Part shown: positions 8,160-16,032 of the stretch, in pieces
Numbering within the stretch: the first letter of the stretch is position 1
Layout of the letters: every line of letters begins with the position of its first letter
NCBI RefSeq assembly: GCF_018390605.1
Contig: NZ_JAHBGD010000027.1
Span: forward strand, 1 to 64,000
DNA from: Ancylobacter defluvii
GTDB lineage: Bacteria; Pseudomonadota; Alphaproteobacteria; Rhizobiales; Xanthobacteraceae
Direction: 5' to 3'
Length of the DNA stretch: 64,000 bases
Notes under the pieces: generated by a model
Database searches by the model: none
Told to the model about the DNA's origin: nothing
The model's input: the letters and a program-made list of their open reading frames with translations, nothing else
Program-made: the position numbers and the translations under genes

Positions 8160-8686
8160 ATGGCCAAAGGAAAAGTACTCATCATCGGATCAAACGCCAT
8201 CCGCATCGAGGTCCGTCGCGGCTGGGGCAAGACCGGTCAGTATCTCAACGAGACCGTCGTGCCCGCCATGGCCTTCCCGCATTCGAGGGCGACGAGAAGG
8301 CGTGGCGAGAGGCGCAGGAATTCTACACAAACCATCCGTCGATCCTTCGGCACTTCCACGCCACCGGCAAGCCGACGGCGCTACTGTGCCACGGGCCGAT
8401 CGCGCTCGCCGCGGCGGTGCCCGACGCGCCGGCGTTCCGCCTCGCTCTTCTTGGCGGCAATGTCGATCACGCAAGAACGCTCGCGGAATACTGGCCTTAC
8501 GCCGGGTACAAAATGACGATATTCTCCAATTCGGAGGAAAAGGTCGTTGAAGACCACATCCTGCATGACAAGATGCGCTTCCATGTGGTGGATGCGCTCG
8601 AAATCGCCGGCGGCGAGGTAAGCGACGCGCGGCAACACGGACATCGTGTTGTGGTGAAAATGCTGAACCGCGGTTCCGGGATTTAA
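8160..8686 (+). pseudogene. DJ-1/PfpI-family protein, internally deleted and frameshifted
   Basis: The gene opens MAKGKVLIIGSNAIRIEVRR with WGKTGQYLNETVVPAMAF, the start of a DJ-1/PfpI protein. The following 30-40 residues, including the conserved acidic residue, are missing. Homology resumes in another frame with GDEKAWREAQEFY, then KPTALLCHGPIALAAAVPDA, holding the nucleophile-elbow cysteine, and continues to a C-terminus near 8686. An internal deletion with a frame change makes this a pseudogene. The tail meets the convergent amidohydrolase gene at 8683. Confidence 0.75.
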
Positions 8687-9870
8687 ATGGAAAGTGACAG
8701 CCGTGCCAGGCGATCGAGCGCGATCCGCGCGAACAGCGCGGCACCGATTGGGATGACCGCGTCGTTGAAGGCGTAGCGCGGATTGTGAAGGGCGGCACCC
8801 GCGCCCTGGCCGAGGAAGCAATAGGCGCCGGGCACCGCCATCAGCATGTCGGCAAAATCCTCGCTGGTCGTCACTTTTGGGACGTCCGTGTCCACCTTGC
8901 CGGCGCCGACGACGGCGCGCGCCGCCTTGGCCAGCGCCGCGGCCTGCGCGTCGTGATTGACCAGGGTGCTGAACACGTCGCGGATCGAGACGCGCGCCTC
9001 CGCGCCATAGGCCTGCGCAATGCCGGCGGCGAGCGTCCCGATCCGCCCGGCGATCCGCTCCCGCACCAGCGGCGAGAAGGAGCGGATGGTGCCGGAGAGG
9101 CGCGCCGTACCGGGAATGACGTTATAGGTCGTCCCGGCGTTCATCGCCGTCACCGAGACCACCGCCGCCTCGTTCGGATCGATGTCACGCCCGACGATGG
9201 CGTGCAACGCCTGGGCGATGGCGATCGCCACCAGTCCAGCATCGATCGTCCGGTGCGGGAAGGCGGCATGGCCGCCATTGCCCCTGACGTCGATGTCGAA
9301 GAAATCCGCGCTGGCGCTGACCGGCCCGCGGCGCAGCCCGACTTCGCAGAAGCCGCGGTTGGGGTCGTTATGCAGCGCGTAGATCTCGTCGCAGGGGAAG
9401 CGGGCGAACAGGCCGTCCCTCAGCATGGCGCGGGCGCCGCCGAGGCCTTCCTCCGCCGGCTGGAAGACCAGCACCACCCGGCCGGGGAAGTCGCGATGCG
9501 CGGCGAGATGGCGCGCGGCGCCCACCAGCATGGCGACGTGCCCGTCATGTCCGCAACCGTGGAAGCGTCCGGGCACGGTCGAGCGCCAGGGGAAATCGCT
9601 GTCCTCCTCGATGGGCAGCGCGTCCATGTCGGCGCGCAGCCCGATAGAGCGGCCGGGTCCGCCCCTGCCCTCGACGAGGCCGACGAGGCCGGTGCCGCCG
9701 ATCTCCGCGAAGACCGGGATGCCGCAGGCCTCGAGCTCGGTGCGGATGCGCGCGGCGGTCCGATGCTCCTCGAAACCCAGCTCGGGATGGGCGTGGAGAT
9801 CGCGCCGCAGCGCGGTCAGATGGGCGAGATCGGCTTCGATGGCGGCGAGCGGCAGGGCAGCGAGCGTCAT
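8683..9870 (-). CDS. M20-family amidohydrolase (hippurate hydrolase/IAA-amino acid hydrolase type)
   Basis: 395 residues from the ATG at 9870, which has a GGGAGAA ribosome binding site; the open frame extends further upstream without support. Metal and catalytic motifs are present: RRDLHAHPELGFEE, GLRADMDALPIEE, HGCGHDGHVAML, FQPAEEGLGGA and a late TTSEDFADM segment. The central dimerisation domain follows VRGNGGHAAFPH. Such cytosolic di-metal enzymes cleave N-acyl amino acids or related amides. It is third in a minus-strand run with a NodB-type deacetylase and an FAD monooxygenase, so its substrate is probably an amide intermediate of the same pathway. Confidence 0.9.
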   Translation of the reverse strand: MTLAALPLAAIEADLAHLTALRRDLHAHPELGFEEHRTAARIRTELEACGIPVFAEIGGTGLVGLVEGRGGPGRSIGLRADMDALPIEEDSDFPWRSTVPGRFHGCGHDGHVAMLVGAARHLAAHRDFPGRVVLVFQPAEEGLGGARAMLRDGLFARFPCDEIYALHNDPNRGFCEVGLRRGPVSASADFFDIDVRGNGGHAAFPHRTIDAGLVAIAIAQALHAIVGRDIDPNEAAVVSVTAMNAGTTYNVIPGTARLSGTIRSFSPLVRERIAGRIGTLAAGIAQAYGAEARVSIRDVFSTLVNHDAQAAALAKAARAVVGAGKVDTDVPKVTTSEDFADMLMAVPGAYCFLGQGAGAALHNPRYAFNDAVIPIGAALFARIALDRLARLSLSI

Positions 9871-9890
9871 AGCGGCGTTCTCCCGAAATG

Positions 9891-10814
9891 TCAGGCCGGC
9901 TTGAAATGCGCGTGCCAGTGACGGGCGATGTCGATGCCGCGGCAGAACCACACGTCGTCACGGGCGCGCATATGATCGAGAAGCCGGGCGAGGCCGGGGA
10001 AGCGGCCGGGCCGGCCGATCAGCCGGTCGTGCAGGCCGATGGAGAGCAGCTTCGGCGCGCCGCGCCGGCCTTCGTCATACAGCGTATCGAAGGCGTCGCG
10101 CATGTAGTGGAAGAAATGCTCGGCCGTCGGAAAGCCGCTGTTCTCGTTGAAGCGGTTATCGTTGGCCTCGTAAGAATAGGGGATGACGAGGTGCGGGCCG
10201 CCCGGCCCCTCGATCCAGTAGGGCAGCTCGTCGGCGAGCGAATCGCGGTCATAGAGGAAGCCGCCTTCCTCCATGAGCAGCCGCCTTGTGTTCGGTCCCG
10301 GCCGGCCGGTCATCCAGCCGAGCGGGCGGGTGCCGGTGAGCGCGGCCAGGATGTCGCGCGCCCTGGCGATATGCGCGCGCTCCTCGTCTTCCGTCACCTC
10401 GCCATAGTCGATCCAGCGATAGCCGTGGCTGACCATCTCGTGGCCGCGCGCGACAAAGGCGCGGGCGAGCTCCGGGTTCTGCTCCAGTGCGCGGGCGACG
10501 CCGAGCACGCTGATCAGGATGTCATGGCGCGCGAACAGGTCGAGCAGGCGCCAGGAGCCGCGGCGGCTGCCATATTCGAAGACGGATTCGACCAGCGGCA
10601 CCCGGCGGCCGGCGAAGGTCGGCACACCGATGTCGTTCAGCATGCCTTCCGAGATGGGATCGCCATTGGCGAGGGTGGATTCGCCGCCTCCCTCGACATT
10701 GAGGTTGAAGTTGACGGCGATGGCGGCGCCACCCGGCCATTTCGGATCGGGCGGCGTCTCGCCATAGCCGACGAGGTCGCGGGCGATCATCGGGTCGGGA
10801 GCGCAGGCGGGCAT
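9891..10814 (-). CDS. Polysaccharide deacetylase (NodB/PuuE-like) family amidohydrolase
   Basis: 307 residues from the ATG at 10814, preceded by GGAG. The N-terminal IAVNFNLNVEGGGE, the middle FVARGHEMVSHGYRWIDYGE with paired histidines, and the late LLSIGLHDRLIGRPGRFPGL are typical of the PuuE-like branch of the NodB superfamily, which includes cofactor-independent allantoinases. There is no signal peptide, so the enzyme is cytosolic and unlikely to act on cell-wall polymers. It lies 20 bp downstream of the monooxygenase and 20 bp upstream of the amidohydrolase. A ring-opening or amide-hydrolysing role in a nitrogen-compound pathway is the likely job; the exact substrate is unknown. Confidence 0.85.
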   Translation of the reverse strand: MPACAPDPMIARDLVGYGETPPDPKWPGGAAIAVNFNLNVEGGGESTLANGDPISEGMLNDIGVPTFAGRRVPLVESVFEYGSRRGSWRLLDLFARHDILISVLGVARALEQNPELARAFVARGHEMVSHGYRWIDYGEVTEDEERAHIARARDILAALTGTRPLGWMTGRPGPNTRRLLMEEGGFLYDRDSLADELPYWIEGPGGPHLVIPYSYEANDNRFNENSGFPTAEHFFHYMRDAFDTLYDEGRRGAPKLLSIGLHDRLIGRPGRFPGLARLLDHMRARDDVWFCRGIDIARHWHAHFKPA

Positions 10815-10833
10815 GGGCGGTCTCCGGCGCCGG

Positions 10834-11964
10834 TCAGGCGGCCTGATCGAGGGCATCGCTGAAGGGGTCGTAACCGAAGAACCAGCTGGTATCACCCGGC
10901 AGCTTCATCCAGGAGTTCTCGGCCGAGATGCGCTGCACGTCGCCGACGCGGGGAATCCGGCTGGCGGCGTAGACGTGGAAGGCCTGCTCCGGACTGTTGC
11001 AGGCGGCGATGGCGCGGGCGAGTATCGCCGCATCCTCGATCGCCATGGAGCCGCCAGCCGCCATGAAGGGGCGCACCGCGTGGCAGGCGTCGCCCATCAG
11101 CACCGCGCGGCCGGCGCTCCAGACGTCGTTGCGGACGCGATCGCAGATGGGCAGCAGCGAAACGTTGTCGGTCGCCTCCAGCAGCGCCCTCAGATCCGGG
11201 TGGGCGGTGGGGAAGGCGGCGAGGAAGTCTTCGCGCGAGCCGGGGCCCGGCGGCGAATCCGCGTGCCACGCGTCGCTCGGCACCGCCGCCATGACGTAGC
11301 ATTCGTCGCGCCGCTCGGTCATGAAATAGGAGAGCAGGTGGCGCTCCTCGCCCCACCATTTGGTGCAGTCGCGTATCGGCACGCCGACGGCGCGGGAGGC
11401 GGGGAATACCGCGCGCAGCGCCACCTTGCCGACATAGCGCGGCGTCGCGCGGCCGACGATCGCCTCGCGCACCACCGAGCGTATGCCGTCGGCGCCGATG
11501 ACGAGGTCGGCCTCGACGCGCGCGCCATTGACGAAAGTCAACCTCACGCCGTCGCCGGTCTCGTCGAGCCCGGCGAGGTGATGCTCGAAGCGGATGCTGC
11601 CCGGCTTCAGCCGCGAGACCAGCAGCCGATGCAGGTCGGCGCGATGGATGTTGACGAAGGGGCCGCCGAAACGGCGCTCGGCGACCGCGTCGAAGACGAA
11701 CTCATTTAGGACCGCGCCGCTGGCGACGTCGCGGCTGACGAAGGCGTCCGGCTTGATGCCGGTGCGCACCATGACGTCCTCGATGCCGAGGCGTCGCATC
11801 ACCTTGGCCGTGCTGGCGCCTAGGATGATGCCGGCGCCGATGCGGCTGAAATTCTCCGCTTGCTCGAACACCGTGACGCCGTAGCCCTGTTGCTGCAGCA
11901 GGCCGGCAGCGGTCAGGCCGGCGATGCCCGCGCCGACAATGGCGATCCTAGTAGCGCGATCCAT
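10834..11964 (-). CDS. FAD-dependent aromatic monooxygenase (salicylate / 6-hydroxynicotinate 3-monooxygenase-like)
   Basis: 376 residues of the class A flavin monooxygenase fold: IAIVGAGIAGLTAAGLLQQ at the N-terminus, a middle VIGADGIRSVVRE (DG motif), and LMGDACHAVRPFMAAGGSMA with the GD motif that binds flavin ribityl. The C-terminal SWFFGYDPFSDAL resembles NicC-type 6-hydroxynicotinate 3-monooxygenases, which suggests a hydroxylated, possibly N-heterocyclic, aromatic substrate. It is the first gene of the minus-strand catabolic run and has a perfect palindrome (11976-11993) 12 bp before its ATG. Substrate assignment is inference; salicylate-type hydroxylases share the fold. Confidence 0.87.
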   Translation of the reverse strand: MDRATRIAIVGAGIAGLTAAGLLQQQGYGVTVFEQAENFSRIGAGIILGASTAKVMRRLGIEDVMVRTGIKPDAFVSRDVASGAVLNEFVFDAVAERRFGGPFVNIHRADLHRLLVSRLKPGSIRFEHHLAGLDETGDGVRLTFVNGARVEADLVIGADGIRSVVREAIVGRATPRYVGKVALRAVFPASRAVGVPIRDCTKWWGEERHLLSYFMTERRDECYVMAAVPSDAWHADSPPGPGSREDFLAAFPTAHPDLRALLEATDNVSLLPICDRVRNDVWSAGRAVLMGDACHAVRPFMAAGGSMAIEDAAILARAIAACNSPEQAFHVYAASRIPRVGDVQRISAENSWMKLPGDTSWFFGYDPFSDALDQAA

Positions 11965-11975
11965 GAAGGTCCAGA

Positions 11976-11993
11976 TTATTCGATAACGAATAA
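11976..11993. promoter_or_regulatory. Perfect palindrome, probable MarR operator
   Basis: The sequence TTATTCGATAACGAATAA is a perfect inverted repeat (7-bp arms, 4-bp centre) ending 12 bp before the monooxygenase start codon. Its size and AT-rich edges suit a MarR-type dimer, and the cluster's own MarR gene is at 14888. Binding here would block the monooxygenase promoter. A partial copy lies at 12227-12246, nearer the divergent ABC genes. Confidence 0.6.
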
Positions 11994-12226
11994 ATTAGCT
12001 TGGGGCGGTGGGACGACGCATGTCAAGAGCGGCCCGATAGTTCCGAAGTTCCGATCGAATTCTATTGATGCATGGAACCGGAACGGCATGCCTAGGCGCA
12101 CTCCAATGGCTGAGAGATCAAGATCTGTGCGGAGTGCCCGACATATGTGCGTCCGTTGGCGGATAGTGCCTGCCAATTGATCCAAGCTGTTGATTGACGC
12201 AGTTCAAGCCTCAGCCTAGCCTGAAG

Positions 12227-12246
12227 TCATTCGATATAGAAAGAAT
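12227..12246. promoter_or_regulatory. Degenerate second copy of the palindrome's left half
   Basis: TCATTCGATATAGAAAGAAT shares the ATTCGATA core of the palindrome at 11976-11993 but its right half has diverged. It lies 70 bp before the substrate-binding protein ATG, where it could be a weaker operator for the divergent transcript. The rest of the 351-bp gap shows no gene. Confidence 0.3.
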
Positions 12247-12315
12247 GGCGAATGTTCGTCGCGACCCCGCGCAGCGGCCGTCGAAAACCTCGCGTCGGTC
12301 TTATGGAGCCCGCCG

Positions 12316-13281
12316 ATGTTAAAGCGCTTGGCAGCCCTTTTTGTGCTCTCCGCCCAGTTCTCGGTCCCGCTCGCGGCCGGGGCGGCAGAGGTCAACGTCA
12401 CCACCGATTTCGGCTATAATGGCCGGCACGCCTATTTCTACGTCGCGCTCGACAAGGGCTACTACAAGGCCGAGGGGCTCGACGTGAACATCCTGCGCGG
12501 GCAGGGCTCGGCAGACGCGATCAAGAAGGTGGCGTCCGGGGCGGCGGCGTTCGGCTTCGCCGATGCCGGCTCGCTGGTGCTGGCGCGCGGCAACGACAAG
12601 GTACCGGTGAAGATGGTGGCCGTGGTCTATGCGACGCCGCCGCAGGCGATCTTCGCGCTGGCTGACAGCGGCATCAGGACACCGAAGGACCTCGAGGGGA
12701 AGACCCTCGCCGACACGGCCTCGAGTTCGGTGCGCCTGCTTTTTCCCGCCTATGCCGAGGCGGCGGGCATCGACGCCTCCAAGGTGACCTGGGTGACGGC
12801 CGACGGCGCGGCGCTGTCCTCGGTGCTGGCGACCGGCCGGGCGGACGGCATCGGCCAGTTCCTCGTCGGCCAGCCGCTGGTGGAGAAGGCGACCGCTCCC
12901 AAGGCGGTGACGGCGCTGGCCTACAAAGATGCCGGCCTCAATTTCTACAGCAACGGCCTCATTGCCTCGGAAGAAGCTATCGCCAGCCAGCCGGAGATGG
13001 TGCGGGGCTTTGTGCGCGCGACGCTGAAGGGCATGGAGGAGGCCTTCGCCACCCCAGCAGAGGCCGCCGCGATCATGCACCGGTACCAGAAGCAGATCGA
13101 CCCGGCGGTGATCGAGGGCGAAATTAAGCTCGTGAAGGAACTCGCCACCGTGCCGGGCCAGCCGCTCGGCAGGATCGACCCGGTGCGCGTGAAGGAGACG
13201 GTGAACGTCATCGCCAAATACTTCAAGCTGAACGCGCCGGTCGATCCGAAGGACCTGGCGGTGGAAGGATTCGTCGAATGA
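12316..13281 (+). CDS. ABC transporter substrate-binding protein (NMT1/THI5, SsuA/TauA-like)
   Basis: 321 residues with a Sec signal peptide to about residue 24 (SVPLAAGAAE). The mature protein begins VNVTTDFGYNGRHAYFYVAL, followed by DKGYYKAEGLDVNILRGQGS, a hallmark of the NMT1/THI5-like periplasmic binding family used for taurine, sulfonates, pyrimidine precursors and aromatic acids. It overlaps the ATPase gene start by 4 bp. It stands first in the plus-strand SBP-ATPase-permease-MarR run, divergent from the monooxygenase operon, so it probably captures the compound degraded by that pathway. The ligand cannot be told from sequence. Confidence 0.9.
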   Translation: MLKRLAALFVLSAQFSVPLAAGAAEVNVTTDFGYNGRHAYFYVALDKGYYKAEGLDVNILRGQGSADAIKKVASGAAAFGFADAGSLVLARGNDKVPVKMVAVVYATPPQAIFALADSGIRTPKDLEGKTLADTASSSVRLLFPAYAEAAGIDASKVTWVTADGAALSSVLATGRADGIGQFLVGQPLVEKATAPKAVTALAYKDAGLNFYSNGLIASEEAIASQPEMVRGFVRATLKGMEEAFATPAEAAAIMHRYQKQIDPAVIEGEIKLVKELATVPGQPLGRIDPVRVKETVNVIAKYFKLNAPVDPKDLAVEGFVE

Positions 13282-14111
13282 CTGCCGATATCGCCCGCTC
13301 CGATGTGGAGCGGGCGGAACGGACCGGAACGGGAAGGCCAAGCGTTCCCGTCATCCATCTGCGCGACGTGATCAAGCGGTTCCGGGAAAAGACTGGCCGC
13401 GAGGTTCACGCCCTTGGGCCGGTGGACCTGACTATCCGGCCCGGCGAGTTCGTCTGCGTCGTCGGTCCGTCCGGCTGCGGCAAGTCCACGCTGCTGCGCC
13501 TGATTGCCGGGCTGGAGGCGGCGAGCGGCGGCACGCTGCGGCGTTACGGGCAGCCGCTCGACGCCCCTTCGCACGAGGTCGGCATCATCTTCCAGGAACA
13601 TGTGCTGTTCCCCTGGGCGAGCGTGCTCGAAAACGTGCTGCTGCCGGCCGATGTCCTCGGGCTGGAGAAGAGCGCGGCGCAGGCGCGGGCCTGGCGGCTA
13701 TTGGAGATGACCGGACTCAGGGACTTCGCCCATCACTGCCCGCAGAACCTGTCGGGCGGCATGAAGCAGCGGGCCGCCTTTTGCCGCGCCATGCTGGCCG
13801 ATCCGCGCTTCCTGCTGCTCGACGAGCCCTTCGGCGCCCTCGATGCGCTCACCCGCGAGGAGCTTTCGCTCGAACTCTCGCGGTTGTGGGATGAGCTCGG
13901 GCGCACCGCCTTCATGATCACCCACGATATCGAGGAGGCGATCCTGCTCGGCGACCGCGTGCTGGTCATGTCGCCGCGGCCCGGCCGGATCGAGGCCGAC
14001 ATCGCCATCGACCTGCCGCGCCCGCGCTCCATCGACACCGCCGCCCTGCCGCGCTTCCAGGAGATCAAGAACCAGGTGCGCCACCTCATCTTCGGTCACA
14101 GGAAGGGCTGA
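13278..14111 (+). CDS. ABC transporter ATP-binding protein (SsuB/TauB-like)
   Basis: 277 residues. Walker A is GPSGCGKSTLLRLIAGLEAA, the Q-loop is IIFQEHVLFPWASV, the signature is NLSGGMKQRAAFCRAM, Walker B is FLLLDEPFGALDALTRE and the switch histidine is in FMITHDIEEAILLGDRV. These identify a nitrate/sulfonate/taurine-type importer ATPase. The ATG overlaps the stop of the binding-protein gene (ATGA), and 3 bp separate its stop from the permease gene. It powers uptake at the inner membrane. Confidence 0.93.
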   Translation: MTADIARSDVERAERTGTGRPSVPVIHLRDVIKRFREKTGREVHALGPVDLTIRPGEFVCVVGPSGCGKSTLLRLIAGLEAASGGTLRRYGQPLDAPSHEVGIIFQEHVLFPWASVLENVLLPADVLGLEKSAAQARAWRLLEMTGLRDFAHHCPQNLSGGMKQRAAFCRAMLADPRFLLLDEPFGALDALTREELSLELSRLWDELGRTAFMITHDIEEAILLGDRVLVMSPRPGRIEADIAIDLPRPRSIDTAALPRFQEIKNQVRHLIFGHRKG

Positions 14112-14114
14112 GGC

Positions 14115-14867
14115 ATGTCGTTTTCGTCGCTCGGCGGCCGCCTGCTCATCCCCGTCGTCTATCTCGCCATGTTGTCCGCCTGGGAAGGGCTGACTCTCTA
14201 TTTCTCCGTGCCGAGCTGGGTGCTGCCGGCGCCGTCCGAGATCCTCGCCGCCGGTGTCGAATGGGCGCCGGAACTCGCGACCAACGCCCTGGTCACGCTG
14301 CGCGAGACGGTGTTCGGCTTCCTGCTGGCGCTCGCGCTGTCGCTGCCGCTCGCGGCGCTCATCGCCTTCAACGCGCTGGCGCGCCGCATCATCTATCCGG
14401 TGCTGCTCGGCCTGCAGTCGATCCCCAAGGTGGCGCTGGCACCGCTGGTGCTGCTGTGGTTCGGCTTTTCCGAATGGCCGAAGATCGTCATCGTGGTGCT
14501 GGTCTGCTTCTTTCCCATCCTCGTCAACGTCGTCGCCGGCTTCGACGCCGTGCCCAAGTCGATGCTCGACATGATGCGCTCGCTGGGGGCCTCGCAGCAC
14601 ATGATCCTGCGCCGACTGCGCCTTCCCGCGGCGCTGCCCGCGCTGTTTACCGGCTGCAAGGTGGCGATCACCTTCGCCGTCATCGGCGCGGTAATCGGCG
14701 AGTTCGTCTCGGCGCAGAGCGGGCTCGGCTACCTCATCCTGATCACCACCTCGCAATCGCAGACGCCGGTCGCCTTCGCGGCGCTGCTGCTGCTGACCGT
14801 CATGAGCGTGGCGCTGTTCTACATACTGGAATATCTCGAGAAGCGGGTGGTGACGTGGAGCCCGTGA
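14115..14867 (+). CDS. ABC transporter permease (SsuC/TauC-like)
   Basis: 250 residues with about six hydrophobic segments. The cytoplasmic EAA loop is seen in DMMRSLGASQHMILRRLRLP, the coupling site for the ATPase. The length and the N-terminal arrangement (a first segment followed by SVPSWVLPAPSEI) fit the nitrate/taurine permease branch. A single permease gene implies a homodimeric channel. It is coupled to the preceding ATPase gene and followed after 20 bp by the MarR gene. Confidence 0.92.
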   Translation: MSFSSLGGRLLIPVVYLAMLSAWEGLTLYFSVPSWVLPAPSEILAAGVEWAPELATNALVTLRETVFGFLLALALSLPLAALIAFNALARRIIYPVLLGLQSIPKVALAPLVLLWFGFSEWPKIVIVVLVCFFPILVNVVAGFDAVPKSMLDMMRSLGASQHMILRRLRLPAALPALFTGCKVAITFAVIGAVIGEFVSAQSGLGYLILITTSQSQTPVAFAALLLLTVMSVALFYILEYLEKRVVTWSP

Positions 14868-14887
14868 CCGGGAAGGAGGAGCAAGGC

Positions 14888-15448
14888 ATGGGGCAGGAGC
14901 CGGCGAAGAAGGGCCGCCGCATCTCGACCGACAGCGCCGCGCGCCAGCGGGTCGACGAGATCTTCCGGCAATGGCAAGCGGAACGACCCGACATCGACCC
15001 CGTGCCCGTCCACATCTACGGGCTGATCGGCCGCATCCACATCCAGTCCACCGCCTTCATCGACGAGGTGCTGGAGCCCTACGATCTCGTGCGCGGCACC
15101 TTCGACGTGCTTACCGCGCTGCGCCGGGCCGGCGCGCCCTACAGCCTGACGCCGAAGGAGCTATCCCGTTCGCTGCTGCTGAGCGGAGCGGGATTGAACA
15201 GCCGCATCAACAAGCTCGAGGCGCTGCACTACATCGCCCGGCTGCCGGAGCCGAGTGACCGGCGCACCATCCGCATCCAGCTCACCGCCTCGGGCGAAAC
15301 GGTGATCAACAAGGCGATCCCCGACGTCTTCGACGCGCAATGGGTGCGTCTCAAGCCACTGGACACAGAGGCGTTGACGCGCCTGCTAGAGGAACTCGCC
15401 CGCTTCGCGGACGCAATCGAGTCCGTTCCTTCGCTTACGCGTAAATGA
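14888..15448 (+). CDS. MarR-family transcriptional regulator
   Basis: 186 residues from the ATG at 14888, which has an AGGAGGA-type ribosome binding site in the 20-bp gap after the permease gene. The winged helix is visible in VRGTFDVLTALRRAGAPYSL, then TPKELSRSLLLSGAGLNSRI (recognition helix) and LPEPSDRRTIRIQLTASGE (wing), the usual MarR D-R-R pattern. It probably represses the divergent catabolic genes until an aromatic ligand binds; the palindrome at 11976-11993 is the candidate operator. A regulator encoded as last gene of the transport operon would be autoregulated. Confidence 0.9.
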   Translation: MGQEPAKKGRRISTDSAARQRVDEIFRQWQAERPDIDPVPVHIYGLIGRIHIQSTAFIDEVLEPYDLVRGTFDVLTALRRAGAPYSLTPKELSRSLLLSGAGLNSRINKLEALHYIARLPEPSDRRTIRIQLTASGETVINKAIPDVFDAQWVRLKPLDTEALTRLLEELARFADAIESVPSLTRK

Positions 15449-15773
15449 GACTCACGACCTCGGTGCGGCGTGTGCATAGTTTAGACATAGTTCTCCGTTG
15501 CGTTGGGCTTGACCTGCTTTTGCCGCTGAATGAGCGGTCCGTGTGATGTCGTGTGAGATGGTCCGCGACAATGTCGATCATGCCATTCAATGTCTTTGCA
15601 GTTTCGCTTTGGTCGGCACGCCGATCAAGGGGGACCTATGAACGCGTATGTTATTTGATATTGCATTTGTTTAAGTTCTCGGCGATCTCCGGATCCGTTT
15701 GATGAGATCGGCCTGCCCGGTCTGTCGGGAGCGGTAGTGATAGGTCGAGCGTTCCACCGGCGGAGCGCGGCAA
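15449..15773. other. Intergenic region between convergent clusters
   Basis: 325 bp between the MarR gene and the convergent small gene at 15774. No supported coding frame and no clear terminator hairpin with a T-run was seen. Confidence 0.4.
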
Positions 15774-16004
15774 TCATAGCCTCTTGCTGACGTGTAACAG
15801 AGTGCCAATGGCGCGGTCCGCGTCGTTCCAGCGCTGCTGATGGGCGCATAGTATGGCAGCGACTTCGGCCCGCTGCGATTGGAGCAACGGAAAATCGACC
15901 GTAAGCTCATCGCCAACTAGGTTGACCACGTCAACATGGTCGTCCGGCGCCAGCCGGACGACCCGCGCGGTGCCGGCCACCACCGCAAAAATAGATTTCT
16001 CCAT
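15774..16004 (-). CDS. Small hypothetical protein (76 aa)
   Basis: An ATG at 16004, preceded by GAGG, opens a 76-residue frame starting MEKSIFAVVAGTARVVRLAP. It has a beta-strand-like alternating N-terminal half (DDHVDVVNLVGDELTVDF) and a helical second half (LLQSQRAEVAAILCAHQQRW). It lies 28 bp downstream of the CocE-type hydrolase on the same strand and is probably the last gene of that operon. No family is recognised. Its codon use and ribosome binding site support translation, but it could be a remnant. Confidence 0.5.
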   Translation of the reverse strand: MEKSIFAVVAGTARVVRLAPDDHVDVVNLVGDELTVDFPLLQSQRAEVAAILCAHQQRWNDADRAIGTLLHVSKRL

Positions 16005-16032
16005 GGATTGCCTCGCGGGGAGACCGGACACG

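Noticed and set aside
10834-15448. A full nicotinate degradation (nic) cluster
   Set aside because: Only a NicC-like monooxygenase and a MarR regulator are present; nicotinate hydroxylase, dioxygenase, deformylase and isomerase genes were not found next to them. The hydroxylase at 5-8 kb belongs to the sox operon.
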